Origin: an uncultured bacterium
Lineage (GTDB): Bacteria; Bacillota_A; Clostridia; Oscillospirales; Oscillospiraceae
NCBI GenBank assembly: GCA_945917385.1
Contig: CAMEHJ010000043.1
Coordinates: forward strand, 1 to 7,721
Direction of reading: 5' to 3'
Length of the DNA stretch: 7,721 nucleotides
In this document: positions 1 to 5,929 of the stretch, piece after piece
Layout: each line of letters begins with the position of its first letter
Numbering within the stretch: position 1 is the first letter of the stretch
Translations under genes and position numbers: made by a program
The notes under the pieces: model-generated
What the model was told of the DNA's origin: nothing
Seen by the model: the letters and a program-made list of their open reading frames with translations, nothing else
Database searches by the model: none

Positions 1-11
1 CGTTCCTATTT

Positions 12-43
12 TACCAGAAACGGGGGCGTTTGGGTAGTTTTTT
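12..43 (+). terminator. Possible intrinsic terminator for a + strand gene left of the window
   Basis: An imperfect hairpin is formed by TACC (12-15) with GGTA (33-36) and AAACG (18-22) with CGTTT (27-31), separated by a small asymmetric bulge and closed by a GGGG loop. A run of six T residues (38-43) follows on the + strand only, so the polarity fits a gene reading rightwards into this window and converging on argS. The gene itself is outside the window, so its existence is inferred. Confidence 0.45.
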
Positions 44-53
44 GACAGACTGA

Positions 54-82
54 GCCGGAAAGCCCTGTAAGGGCTTTCCGGC
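54..82 (-). terminator. Perfect 12-bp hairpin downstream of argS, probable transcript end
   Basis: Bases 54-65 and 71-82 form a perfect 12-bp inverted repeat around the 5-base loop TGTAA. It begins 20 bases beyond the argS stop codon, the usual place for a transcript end. Neither side has a proper T-run: reading leftwards the hairpin is followed by TCAGTCTGTC. It is therefore not a textbook intrinsic terminator. It may instead be a 3' end stabilising structure, or work together with the neighbouring hairpin at 12-36. Confidence 0.5.
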
Positions 83-102
83 TGATATGTTATTATGGAG
101 AC

Positions 103-1848
103 TTACATCTTCTCCGGTGCGCTTACGCCGACAATGGCGAGGGAGACGGCGATGACCTGCTTCACCGCCGCGGCGAGCAGCATACGCGCTGCACGCACAT
201 CATCCTCCGCGTCCTTGATGCGGCAGGCGGTGTAGAAGCGGTGGAAGCGGGAGGCGAGCTCCGTCACATACTTGTTTATGCGGCTGGGGTCGTAGTCGCG
301 CGCCGCGAGACGAATCTCCTCCGGGAGCGCGGCAAGCTGCTTTATAAGCTCGCGCTCAGCGTCGGTGGAGAGAACGGCGGCATCGACCTTCTCAAGCGCG
401 GGCACCTGATAGCCGTCGGCTGCGAGCGCCGCGAGCATCGTGCAGATACGCGCGTGCGCGTACTGGACGTAGTAGACGGGGTTTTCGCTGTCCTGACGCA
501 CCGCAAGGTCGAGGTCGAACTCGACCGGGGATTCGGGACGGGAGTTGAAGAAGTAGCGCGCCGCGTCCACGGGGATCTCGTCGAGCAGGGTCGTGAGGGT
601 GATGGCCTTGCCGCTGCGCTTGGACATTCTTGCGACCTCGCCGTTCTGCATGAGCTTGACAAGCTGCATCAGCACAATGTCGAGCCTGTGTTCGCCGTCA
701 AGACCGAGCGCGTCCATCGCGCCCTTGAGCCTTGCGACATGGCCGTGGTGGTCAGCTCCCCATACGTTTATGACCTTGTCGAAGCCGCGCTTTTCGAACT
801 TGTTGCGGTGGTAGGCGATGTCGGCGGCAAAGTAGGTGTAAAAGCCGTTGGCGCGGCGAAGAACGTCGTCCTTCAGCTCAAGCTTGTCGATGTCGGCCTG
901 CTTTTTGCCCGCGCGCAGGAGATTTTCGGAGAGGATCTGCGAGGTCTTGAGCCAGAGCGCGCCGTCCTTCTCGTAGGTGTAGCCGCGCTGAGCGAGCATA
1001 TCCACAGACTCCGCGACGTAGCCGGTGCTGTGCAGCTCAGACTCGAAGAACCAGCAGTCGTACTCGATACCGTAGCGGCGCAGGTCTGCCTGCATCTTCG
1101 GGATGTTGCGCTCAAGCCCGAATTTTGCCATGGCCTCATGGCGCTCGGATACGTCACGGTTCAGATAGCTATCACCGTTTGCGTCATAAAATGCCTTTGC
1201 AAGCTCCTTGATGTCCTCACCGTGGTAGCCGTCCTCCGGGAACTCCACCTTGTCCTCACCGAGGATAAGCTGGCGGTATCTCGCGTCGATGGATGTAGCG
1301 AACTTCTCTATCTGGTTGCCCGCGTCGTTGACATAGAACTCGCGCCAGACCTTATAGCCCGCGCGGTCAAGCACGCTCGCCAGCGCGTCGCCCAGAACAC
1401 CGCCGCGGGCGTTGCCCATGTGCATGGGGCCGGTGGGGTTTGCGGACACGAACTCGACCATGACCTTCTGACCCTTGCCCTCGTCGATGCGGCCGTAGTT
1501 TTCGCCCTCACTGACGACAGCCTTCAGCACGTCGCCGTACCAGGAGTCCGCCAGACGGAAGTTAATGAAGCCCGGCCCCGCGACCTCGACGGAGCTGAAC
1601 CAGCTACCGTCAAGCTCAAGATTTTTGACGAGTGTTTCCGCAATCTTTCTCGGCGGCATACGCATTGCCTTAGCGCCGGTCATGGCGTGGTTTGCGGCGT
1701 AGTCGCCGTTCGCGGTGTCCTTGGGGATCTCGACCGTGCCGCGGAGAACGGCGCCCTCAGGCAGCTCTCCGTTTTTTACGGCCTTTTCACAGGCCGCGCA
1801 GAGAAGCGAATTTATGCTGAGCTTGGCATTTTCTATCATGTTGGACAT
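103..1848 (-). CDS. argS: Arginyl-tRNA synthetase (ArgRS)
   Basis: Class I aminoacyl-tRNA synthetase that charges tRNA-Arg with arginine in the cytoplasm using ATP. Numbering from the ATG at 1848 (581 residues), an N-terminal Add-1-type tRNA D-loop-binding domain occupies roughly residues 1-100. The HIGH signature appears as HMGN at 143-146, within SANPTGPMHMGNARG. GADHHGH lies at 364-370, the KMSKS equivalent is MSKRSG at 408-413, and the DALR-type anticodon-binding domain starts near VQYAHARI (461-468) and runs to the C-terminus. Length and motif order match the bacterial family. The frame can be opened at a TTG (1854), but AGGTGG at 1863-1858 lies 9 bases before the ATG at 1848 and only 3 before the TTG, so the ATG is preferred. 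That start sits 2 bases after the stop of the DUF1934 gene, which suggests cotranscription and translational coupling. Confidence 0.97.
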   Translation of the reverse strand: MSNMIENAKLSINSLLCAACEKAVKNGELPEGAVLRGTVEIPKDTANGDYAANHAMTGAKAMRMPPRKIAETLVKNLELDGSWFSSVEVAGPGFINFRLADSWYGDVLKAVVSEGENYGRIDEGKGQKVMVEFVSANPTGPMHMGNARGGVLGDALASVLDRAGYKVWREFYVNDAGNQIEKFATSIDARYRQLILGEDKVEFPEDGYHGEDIKELAKAFYDANGDSYLNRDVSERHEAMAKFGLERNIPKMQADLRRYGIEYDCWFFESELHSTGYVAESVDMLAQRGYTYEKDGALWLKTSQILSENLLRAGKKQADIDKLELKDDVLRRANGFYTYFAADIAYHRNKFEKRGFDKVINVWGADHHGHVARLKGAMDALGLDGEHRLDIVLMQLVKLMQNGEVARMSKRSGKAITLTTLLDEIPVDAARYFFNSRPESPVEFDLDLAVRQDSENPVYYVQYAHARICTMLAALAADGYQVPALEKVDAAVLSTDAERELIKQLAALPEEIRLAARDYDPSRINKYVTELASRFHRFYTACRIKDAEDDVRAARMLLAAAVKQVIAVSLAIVGVSAPEKM

Positions 1849-1850
1849 TA

Positions 1851-2288
1851 TCAATTACCACCTGTCACTGATTTTTTAACTGAAAGCTTAAAGAGGTTTC
1901 GAGAGATAACGGAGTGCTCCACCCCGACGATGTAGTCAACCACCAGCTCGCCGCCGTCGGCGCCGAAGTCTTTTTTGATGCTGCGCGTGTCGAAGCAGAG
2001 CGTCGCCGTGCCGTAAGGGGTGTTGTACTGGAAGTCGCATTTTCTGCCGATTTCAAATATCATGCGCGAGGTGATCATACCGTCCCTGTCAACAACGACC
2101 TTCTCCGGCAGCACCAGGATACTTGTCCGCGTACCGGTAAGCCCCGTGACCTCAGACTCCATATAGCTCATGCAGGCGTTCTCCCCGTCGTATGAGTAAA
2201 GCCCGTCGGTAGTGAACTCAACGCTGTCCTCCCCGTCGGGGTCGCTGCGCTGAGCGCTGTTTATCGTGATAATCACATCCTGCATCAT
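1851..2288 (-). CDS. DUF1934 domain protein (YwiB-like)
   Basis: A 145-residue protein of the DUF1934 family, whose function is not established; members are predicted to adopt a small calycin-like beta barrel. What is visible: an N-terminal strand DVIITINSAQ, then a Y-rich segment leading into SYMESEVTGLTGTRTSILV (about residues 41-59), the most recognisable family stretch. A run of alternating beta-like segments follows (FEIGRKCDFQYNTPYG, GELVVDYIVGVE). There is no signal peptide or membrane segment, so it is probably cytosolic. The start has two adjacent ATG codons (2288 and 2285); GGGAGGTGA at 2306-2298 sits 9 bases before the first. The same neighbour pair (ywiB next to argS) occurs in Bacillus subtilis, which supports the family call. 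It is the first gene of a two-gene unit with argS, transcribed from the promoter at 2338-2366. Confidence 0.9.
   Translation of the reverse strand: MMQDVIITINSAQRSDPDGEDSVEFTTDGLYSYDGENACMSYMESEVTGLTGTRTSILVLPEKVVVDRDGMITSRMIFEIGRKCDFQYNTPYGTATLCFDTRSIKKDFGADGGELVVDYIVGVEHSVISRNLFKLSVKKSVTGGN
1858..1863 (-). promoter_or_regulatory. Ribosome binding site that decides the argS start
   Basis: AGGTGG, read on the minus strand and lying inside the last codons of the upstream DUF1934 gene. It is 9 bases from the ATG at 1848 but only 3 from the alternative TTG at 1854, so it supports the shorter argS product. Confidence 0.65.
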
Positions 2289-2297
2289 TCTCTGCCG

Positions 2298-2306
2298 TCA
2301 CCTCCC
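2298..2306 (-). promoter_or_regulatory. Strong ribosome binding site of the DUF1934 gene
   Basis: GGGAGGTGA on the minus strand, an almost full complement of the 16S rRNA tail, 9 bases before the ATG at 2288. Confidence 0.85.
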
Positions 2307-2337
2307 GTATATTATAAATATGTACTGCTAAATTAAC

Positions 2338-2366
2338 AGTATAGCGCAAATCCGGTGTCTTGGCAA
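2338..2366 (-). promoter_or_regulatory. Sigma-A type promoter for the DUF1934-argS unit
   Basis: Read on the minus strand, TTGCCA (2366-2361) and TATACT (2343-2338) are separated by exactly 17 bases. Each hexamer differs from the consensus (TTGACA / TATAAT) at one position. Transcription would start near 2331, giving a leader of about 43 bases before the DUF1934 start codon. No T-box signature or other structured leader fits in so short a leader, so classical tRNA-responsive control of argS is not seen. Confidence 0.7.
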
Positions 2367-2390
2367 GACATGATATATATGATTTATCCG

Positions 2391-2427
2391 CCGCGCCGAA
2401 GGCGCGGAATTTGTCCGCCGAAGGCGC
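2391..2427. repeat. Two GC-rich mini-hairpins with repeated flanks, between divergent promoters
   Basis: CCGCGCC-GAA-GGCGCGG (2391-2407) is a perfect 7-bp stem with a GAA loop. It is followed by a related copy, CGCC-GAA-GGCG (2416-2426). Both carry the core GCCGAAGGCG and are followed by AATTTG or AAATTTG, so the region is a degenerate tandem repeat of roughly 25 bases. It lies upstream of both divergent promoters and codes for nothing visible. It could be a dispersed genomic mini-repeat, a transcription insulator or a protein-binding site; the sequence alone does not separate these. Confidence 0.6.
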
Positions 2428-2458
2428 AAATTTGTGCTCTTTCCCAGTGGAATTTGCG
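2425..2458. repeat. 8-bp inverted repeat overlapping the -35 zone of the + strand promoter
   Basis: CGCAAATT (2425-2432) and AATTTGCG (2451-2458) are exact reverse complements separated by 18 bases. The right arm overlaps the position where a -35 element would lie for the TATAAT at 2471-2476. This arrangement could be an operator, but an 8-bp repeat can arise by chance, and a further GCGCAAAT occurs at 2344-2351. Confidence 0.35.
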
Positions 2459-2467
2459 TTTGTCCTC

Positions 2468-2476
2468 TGCTATAAT
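2468..2476 (+). promoter_or_regulatory. Extended -10 promoter for the + strand operon
   Basis: TGCTATAAT is a perfect extended -10 element (TG-N-TATAAT). The hexamer at the usual -35 distance (TGGAAT, 2448-2453) is a poor match, which is typical of extended -10 promoters. Transcription would begin around 2482-2483, leaving a leader of about 20 bases before the GTG start at 2503. Confidence 0.75.
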
Positions 2477-2488
2477 GGAGCGAAAGAC

Positions 2489-2494
2489 AGGAGG
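2489..2494 (+). promoter_or_regulatory. Ribosome binding site that selects the GTG start at 2503
   Basis: AGGAGG is 8 bases before GTG at 2503. A nearer ATG at 2496 is only 1 base from it and its frame closes after five codons, so the GTG is the real start. Confidence 0.75.
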
Positions 2495-2502
2495 GATGAA
2501 AA

Positions 2503-2910
2503 GTGACTGTTGAATTGAGCGACAAGGAGTTCCGGCGATTGCTGGACATGGTATATATCGGAAACTGGATTTTGAACTCTACCCGCAGTGACGACAGATT
2601 TGAGGACTATGACATCGTGGAGAGCAAGCTGTTCTCTCTGTGCCCGAAGCACGGTATGCGCTCGCTCACGGAGTGCTGGGGCGGGCGGTACTTCCCGTCC
2701 AGGGCGTTTGAGGAGGGCGGCATACACGAGGCCATTGCCGATTACGAGGATGCGGTTTTCTTCGATATCCTCGCGGAGGAGCTTGCCCGCCGCGACCTCG
2801 GCCTTACCGATTCAGACCCCGAAGACGCGAGCGAGCTTGTCGCCCGCACGGACGAATACCTTGCGGAGTTTGAGAAAAACGGCCTGAACACCATAAATAT
2901 CGACCTGTAA
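2503..2910 (+). CDS. Uncharacterised acidic 135-residue protein
   Basis: I do not recognise a named family. The protein starts with GTG, supported by AGGAGG 8 bases upstream. It opens with a helix-like segment LSDKEFRRLLDMVYIGNWILN (residues 5-25). Its YIGNW core resembles a small conserved hypothetical family that I recall only loosely from Firmicutes and other bacteria. Next come an acidic stretch (residues 30-40), CPKHG (47-51) and an aromatic patch around ECWGGRYFP (57-65). A second helical region, IADYEDAVFFDILAEELARRDL (78-99), precedes an acidic tail ending in NTINIDL. The two cysteines (47 and 58) do not form a metal motif. There is no signal peptide or membrane segment, and the overall charge is strongly negative, suggesting a cytosolic protein that may bind a partner protein. 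It is the first gene of an operon with a GreA-like factor 14 bases downstream. Base and codon use match the neighbours. Confidence 0.85.
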   Translation: MTVELSDKEFRRLLDMVYIGNWILNSTRSDDRFEDYDIVESKLFSLCPKHGMRSLTECWGGRYFPSRAFEEGGIHEAIADYEDAVFFDILAEELARRDLGLTDSDPEDASELVARTDEYLAEFEKNGLNTINIDL

Positions 2911-2924
2911 AGAGGCGCAAAGCG

Positions 2925-3428
2925 ATGCACGACGAGCTTACAAGAGAAGACATAAACATGATGCGCAAGGAGCTTGACTACCGCCGGCTTGAGCTGATGC
3001 CGGAGCTTATTGAGGAAGTCAAGCGTACAAGGGCCTTCGGGGACCTGAGCGAAAATTTTGAGTACAAGGCGGCAAAGCAGGCGCAGAACAAAAACCGCAG
3101 CCGCATAAGGTACCTTGAGGGCATGATAAAATCCGCGAAGATAATTTCCGACCGCTCATCAGACGATGAGGTGGGGCTGTTTGACAAAGTGGAGATCTAT
3201 ATGCCGGAGGACGACGAGACCGAAACCATCAGCGTTGTGACCACGGTGCGCTGCGATCCGCGCAAGGGGCTTATCAGCAAGGAATCCCCCTTCGGACAGC
3301 AGGTGCTCGGCAAAAAGGTGGGCGACAGCTTCACCGTCCATGTGAGCGATACATACAGCTATACCGCCGTCATCCGCTCCATCACCAAAACCGAGGACGA
3401 CGGCTCCGCGCCCCTGCTTGAATACTGA
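2925..3428 (+). CDS. GreA/GreB-family transcription elongation factor (clostridial paralog type)
   Basis: Gre factors enter the secondary channel of RNA polymerase and trigger cleavage of the backtracked transcript. The 167-residue protein has the two expected parts. The first is an N-terminal coiled coil (about residues 5-78) whose tip carries FGDLSENFEYKAAK (38-51). Within it D40 and E43 match the acidic pair that acts at the polymerase active site in E. coli GreA (D41 and E44). The second is a C-terminal FKBP-like domain (about 83-153) with GLISKESPFGQQVLGKKVGD (115-134). The linker has an unusual acidic patch, PEDDETET. The tip has SEN where canonical GreA usually has REN or KEN, and the C-terminus carries an extra acidic tail, so I read this as a paralog rather than the main GreA. 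AGAGG (2911-2915) is 9 bases before the ATG, which is preferred over the ATG pair at codons 12-13. It is second in an operon and is followed by a terminator. Confidence 0.88.
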   Translation: MHDELTREDINMMRKELDYRRLELMPELIEEVKRTRAFGDLSENFEYKAAKQAQNKNRSRIRYLEGMIKSAKIISDRSSDDEVGLFDKVEIYMPEDDETETISVVTTVRCDPRKGLISKESPFGQQVLGKKVGDSFTVHVSDTYSYTAVIRSITKTEDDGSAPLLEY

Positions 3429-3434
3429 ACATAA

Positions 3435-3472
3435 CAAAGGCTGAACTTTTTACGGTTCAGCCTTTGCTTTTT
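3435..3472 (+). terminator. Strong intrinsic terminator after the Gre-family gene
   Basis: A perfect 12-bp stem, CAAAGGCTGAAC (3435-3446) with GTTCAGCCTTTG (3455-3466), has an 8-base loop and is followed by C and TTTTT (3468-3472). It starts 6 bases after the Gre-family stop codon. The last T is also the end of the convergent PatB-type gene. Read leftwards, the same stem is followed by TTATGTT, so it may also terminate the minus-strand operon, though less strongly. Confidence 0.9.
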
Positions 3473-4668
3473 CATATGAAAACATATTTTTTAAGCCTGT
3501 CGAAGGCTTCGACAAGGCGAGAGTGCGGCAGCGCGAGATTCATGCGGATGGTGTCCTTGCGCAGGAAGGCTTCGCCGTTTTGCCAGATGACGCCGCAGCG
3601 CACGCCGCGCGCCTGAAGCTCATGAATGTCAGTGCCGTGCTCTGCACACCACTGCGCGCAGTCGAGGTACAGCATATAGGTCCCCTGCGGCCGCATGACC
3701 TCAACGCCGGGGAAGTTATCGCGGATAAAATCGCAGGCGTAGGCGATGTTGCCGCTGACGGTCTCTATCATCTCGTCCGCCCACACTTCGCCCTCCTCGG
3801 AGAACGCGCCGACGAGTGCGCGCACGGAGAGTACATTAGGGTCGTTATAGTGGGACAGCACGCTCTGTCTGACAAGCCTGTCGCGCAGGAGCTTGTCGTA
3901 AACAATGTGGTACGAGCCGACAAGTCCCGCGAGGGAGAAGGTCTTGCTCGGCGCGTAGAAGGCGATGGTGCGGCGCTTTGCGTCCTCGGACACGGTCTGC
4001 GTCGGTATGTGTCGGTTTCCGGGCATGATAATGTCCGACCAAATTTCGTCCGAGATAACGATGCAGTCGTTATCCTTATAGACCTGCATGGCCTTTTCTA
4101 TCTCCCAGCGCTCCCACACGCGGCCGCAGGGGTTGTGGGGCGAGCAGAAGATAGCGAAGTGGATGCTGTGCTCCTTGAGCTTTCTGTCCATGTCCTCATA
4201 GTCCATGCGCCATACGCCGTTTTCGTCTCGTACAAGCTCGGAGTGGACAGCGCAGCGGCCGGTATCGTCAAGCGTGTGGGTAAAGCCGACATATGTAGGC
4301 GAGTGAATGAGCACCTTGTCGCCGGGCGCGGTGAACGCCTGGAGCGCGGAGCTTACGCCGCCGAGAACGCCGTTTTCGTAGCCGATGTGCTCAGGCAGCA
4401 GCCCCTCAACGCCGTTTCGCCTGCCCTGCCAGCGGATTATCGCGTCAAAATATTCGCGCGGGAGCGGGAAATACCCGAAGTTTGGCATTTCCATGCGCTT
4501 GTATATCGCGTCCATGACCGGCGGCGCCGTGGGAAAGCTCATGTCGGCTATCCACATGGGAATGGTGTCAAAGCCCTCGTCCACTGTGATGCCGGAAAAG
4601 GGAATTTTATCCGCCGCCGTGGAATCCTGCCCGCGGCGGTCGAGTACGGTAGTAAAATCGTATTTCAT
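3472..4668 (-). CDS. patB: MalY/PatB-family PLP-dependent C-S lyase / aminotransferase
   Basis: A fold-type I, class I/II aminotransferase-like enzyme of 398 residues, the family's usual length. MalY/PatB enzymes typically split cystathionine or cysteine conjugates by beta-elimination (cystathionine beta-lyase or cysteine desulfhydrase activity); which substrate this one uses cannot be read from the sequence. Seen: the N-terminal PMWIADMSFPTAPPV (37-51) and YFPLP (66-70) typical of the family, SPHNPCGRVW (176-185) with PLP-contacting N179, SDEIWSDI (206-213) with D207 for the pyridine nitrogen, and APSKTFSLAGL (239-249) with the Schiff-base lysine K242. The carboxylate-binding arginine is R375 in IRMNLALP. 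All key residues are present. The start lies 1 base after the rpoD stop (TGATATG). No well-placed ribosome binding site is visible (GAGGG is 15 bases away), so translation is probably coupled to rpoD. Confidence 0.93.
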   Translation of the reverse strand: MKYDFTTVLDRRGQDSTAADKIPFSGITVDEGFDTIPMWIADMSFPTAPPVMDAIYKRMEMPNFGYFPLPREYFDAIIRWQGRRNGVEGLLPEHIGYENGVLGGVSSALQAFTAPGDKVLIHSPTYVGFTHTLDDTGRCAVHSELVRDENGVWRMDYEDMDRKLKEHSIHFAIFCSPHNPCGRVWERWEIEKAMQVYKDNDCIVISDEIWSDIIMPGNRHIPTQTVSEDAKRRTIAFYAPSKTFSLAGLVGSYHIVYDKLLRDRLVRQSVLSHYNDPNVLSVRALVGAFSEEGEVWADEMIETVSGNIAYACDFIRDNFPGVEVMRPQGTYMLYLDCAQWCAEHGTDIHELQARGVRCGVIWQNGEAFLRKDTIRMNLALPHSRLVEAFDRLKKYVFI

Positions 4669-4669
4669 A

Positions 4670-5929
4670 TCAGTTCAAAAAATCCCTCAGCTTCTTGCTG
4701 CGGCTGGGATGGCGGAGCTTGCGCAGGGCCTTGGCCTCGATCTGGCGGATGCGCTCTCGCGTGACGTTAAATTCCTTGCCGACCTCTTCAAGCGTGCGGG
4801 TGCGCCCGTCCACGATGCCGAAGCGAAGCTCAAGCACCTTCTTCTCGCGGGGTGCGAGCGTGTCCAGCACCTCCTCAAGCTGCTCGCGAAGCAGCGAGAA
4901 GCTTGCCGCCTCGGACGGCTCGGACGCGTCCTCGTCGGGGATGAAGTCGCCGAGGTGAGAGTCCTCCTCCTCACCGATGGGGGTTTCAAGGGAGACCGGC
5001 TCCTGCGCGATCTTCAGAATGTCGCGCACCTTTTCGACCGGCATATCCATTTCCTTGGCTATCTCCTCGGCGGAGGGGTCGTGGCCGAGGGACTGGAGAA
5101 GCTGGCGGGAGACGCGGATGGTCTTGTTGATGGTCTCAACCATGTGTACGGGGATGCGTATGGTTCTCGCCTGGTCGGCGATGGCGCGGGTGATAGCCTG
5201 ACGGATCCACCATGTAGCATAGGTGGAGAACTTGTAGCCCTTGGTATAGTCAAACTTCTCAACGGCCTTTATAAGACCGAGGTTGCCCTCCTGAATGAGG
5301 TCGAGAAACAGCATACCGCGCCCGACGTAGCGCTTTGCGATGGACACGACGAGACGGAGGTTAGCCTCGGTCATGCGGTGCTTTGCGTCCTCGTCGCCCT
5401 CGGACATACGGATGGCAAGCTCCACCTCCTCCGTCGGAGTCAGCAGGGGCACCTTGCCTATCTCCTTGAGATACATACGCACGGGGTCGTCGGTGGAGAA
5501 GGAGTCCATGAGCGAGTCGGTGTCGTTGATCTCCTCCTCGGTGACCTCCTCGATTGCGGCGATATCGTCAACGTCGGGCAGAACATCGTCGATGGGCGGC
5601 AGCAGGTCGGCGGCGGCGAGGTCGATGTCAACGCCGTTTGTCTCAAGAGAATCGTAGAACTTATCGACGACCTCGCTGTCAAGGTTCATTTCCTCAATGC
5701 ACTCAAGCTCCTTTGCGGTGAGCTTGCCCTGCTTTTTTCCCTTTTCAAGCAGCTCTGCCAGCCGCTCCTCCGGGGTCTTGGTGGTGGCTTCGGGTGCGGC
5801 GTCCTTGCTCTTGGCGCCCTTTTTGCGGCTCTTTGCCGCGGGGCGTGCGGGTTTCTCCTCCGCCTCGGCAAGAAGCTCGTCAGCCATTTCGTTGAGTTCT
5901 TTTTCGGTGTATTCGCGGTTTTCCATCAT
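4670..5929 (-). CDS. rpoD: Housekeeping RNA polymerase sigma factor (RpoD/SigA)
   Basis: The primary sigma factor, directing RNA polymerase to -35/-10 promoters such as those at 2338-2366 and 2468-2476. In 419 residues it shows a Lys/Ala-rich low-complexity stretch (about 24-51) and region 1.1 (about 56-105, with [14 protein letters not shown]). Region 1.2 begins at [18 protein letters not shown] (147-164). Regions 2.1-2.4 run from about 188 to 250 and contain [15 protein letters not shown] and [17 protein letters not shown]. Region 3 begins near [15 protein letters not shown], and region 4.2 carries the helix-turn-helix [20 protein letters not shown] (379-398), ending in the family's RDFLN. 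The complete 1.1 and 4.2 regions make it a group 1 sigma, not an alternative factor. The start ATG abuts the dnaG stop (TAAATG). A second ATG follows directly, and GAGGG (5938-5934) is 4 bases from the first and 7 from the second, so the true start may be one codon later. Confidence 0.98.
   Translation of the reverse strand: MMENREYTEKELNEMADELLAEAEEKPARPAAKSRKKGAKSKDAAPEATTKTPEERLAELLEKGKKQGKLTAKELECIEEMNLDSEVVDKFYDSLETNGVDIDLAAADLLPPIDDVLPDVDDIAAIEEVTEEEINDTDSLMDSFSTDDPVRMYLKEIGKVPLLTPTEEVELAIRMSEGDEDAKHRMTEANLRLVVSIAKRYVGRGMLFLDLIQEGNLGLIKAVEKFDYTKGYKFSTYATWWIRQAITRAIADQARTIRIPVHMVETINKTIRVSRQLLQSLGHDPSAEEIAKEMDMPVEKVRDILKIAQEPVSLETPIGEEEDSHLGDFIPDEDASEPSEAASFSLLREQLEEVLDTLAPREKKVLELRFGIVDGRTRTLEEVGKEFNVTRERIRQIEAKALRKLRHPSRSKKLRDFLN

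Noticed and set aside
241..1935. 564-codon open frame on the + strand opposite argS
   Set aside because: It lies almost wholly antisense to a gene with clear ArgRS motifs. Long antisense frames are expected in GC-rich genes, and the translation is low-complexity (Val/Leu/Ala/Arg/His-rich) with no recognisable domain.
2289..2345. Possible T-box or riboswitch leader ahead of the DUF1934-argS unit
   Set aside because: The predicted leader is only about 43 bases and shows no T-box bulge sequence, specifier stem or terminator hairpin.
2391..2440. CRISPR-like repeats in the divergent region
   Set aside because: There are only two degenerate copies, with no regular spacers and no cas genes nearby; they are short hairpin repeats.
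2470..2727. 85-codon minus-strand frame opposite the start of the 135-residue protein
   Set aside because: The + strand frame has a strong promoter and ribosome binding site; the minus-strand frame has neither, and it runs across the + promoter.
3523..4764. 413-codon open frame on the + strand opposite the PatB-type gene
   Set aside because: The real gene has every PLP-enzyme catalytic residue intact on the other strand; this frame is its codon shadow.
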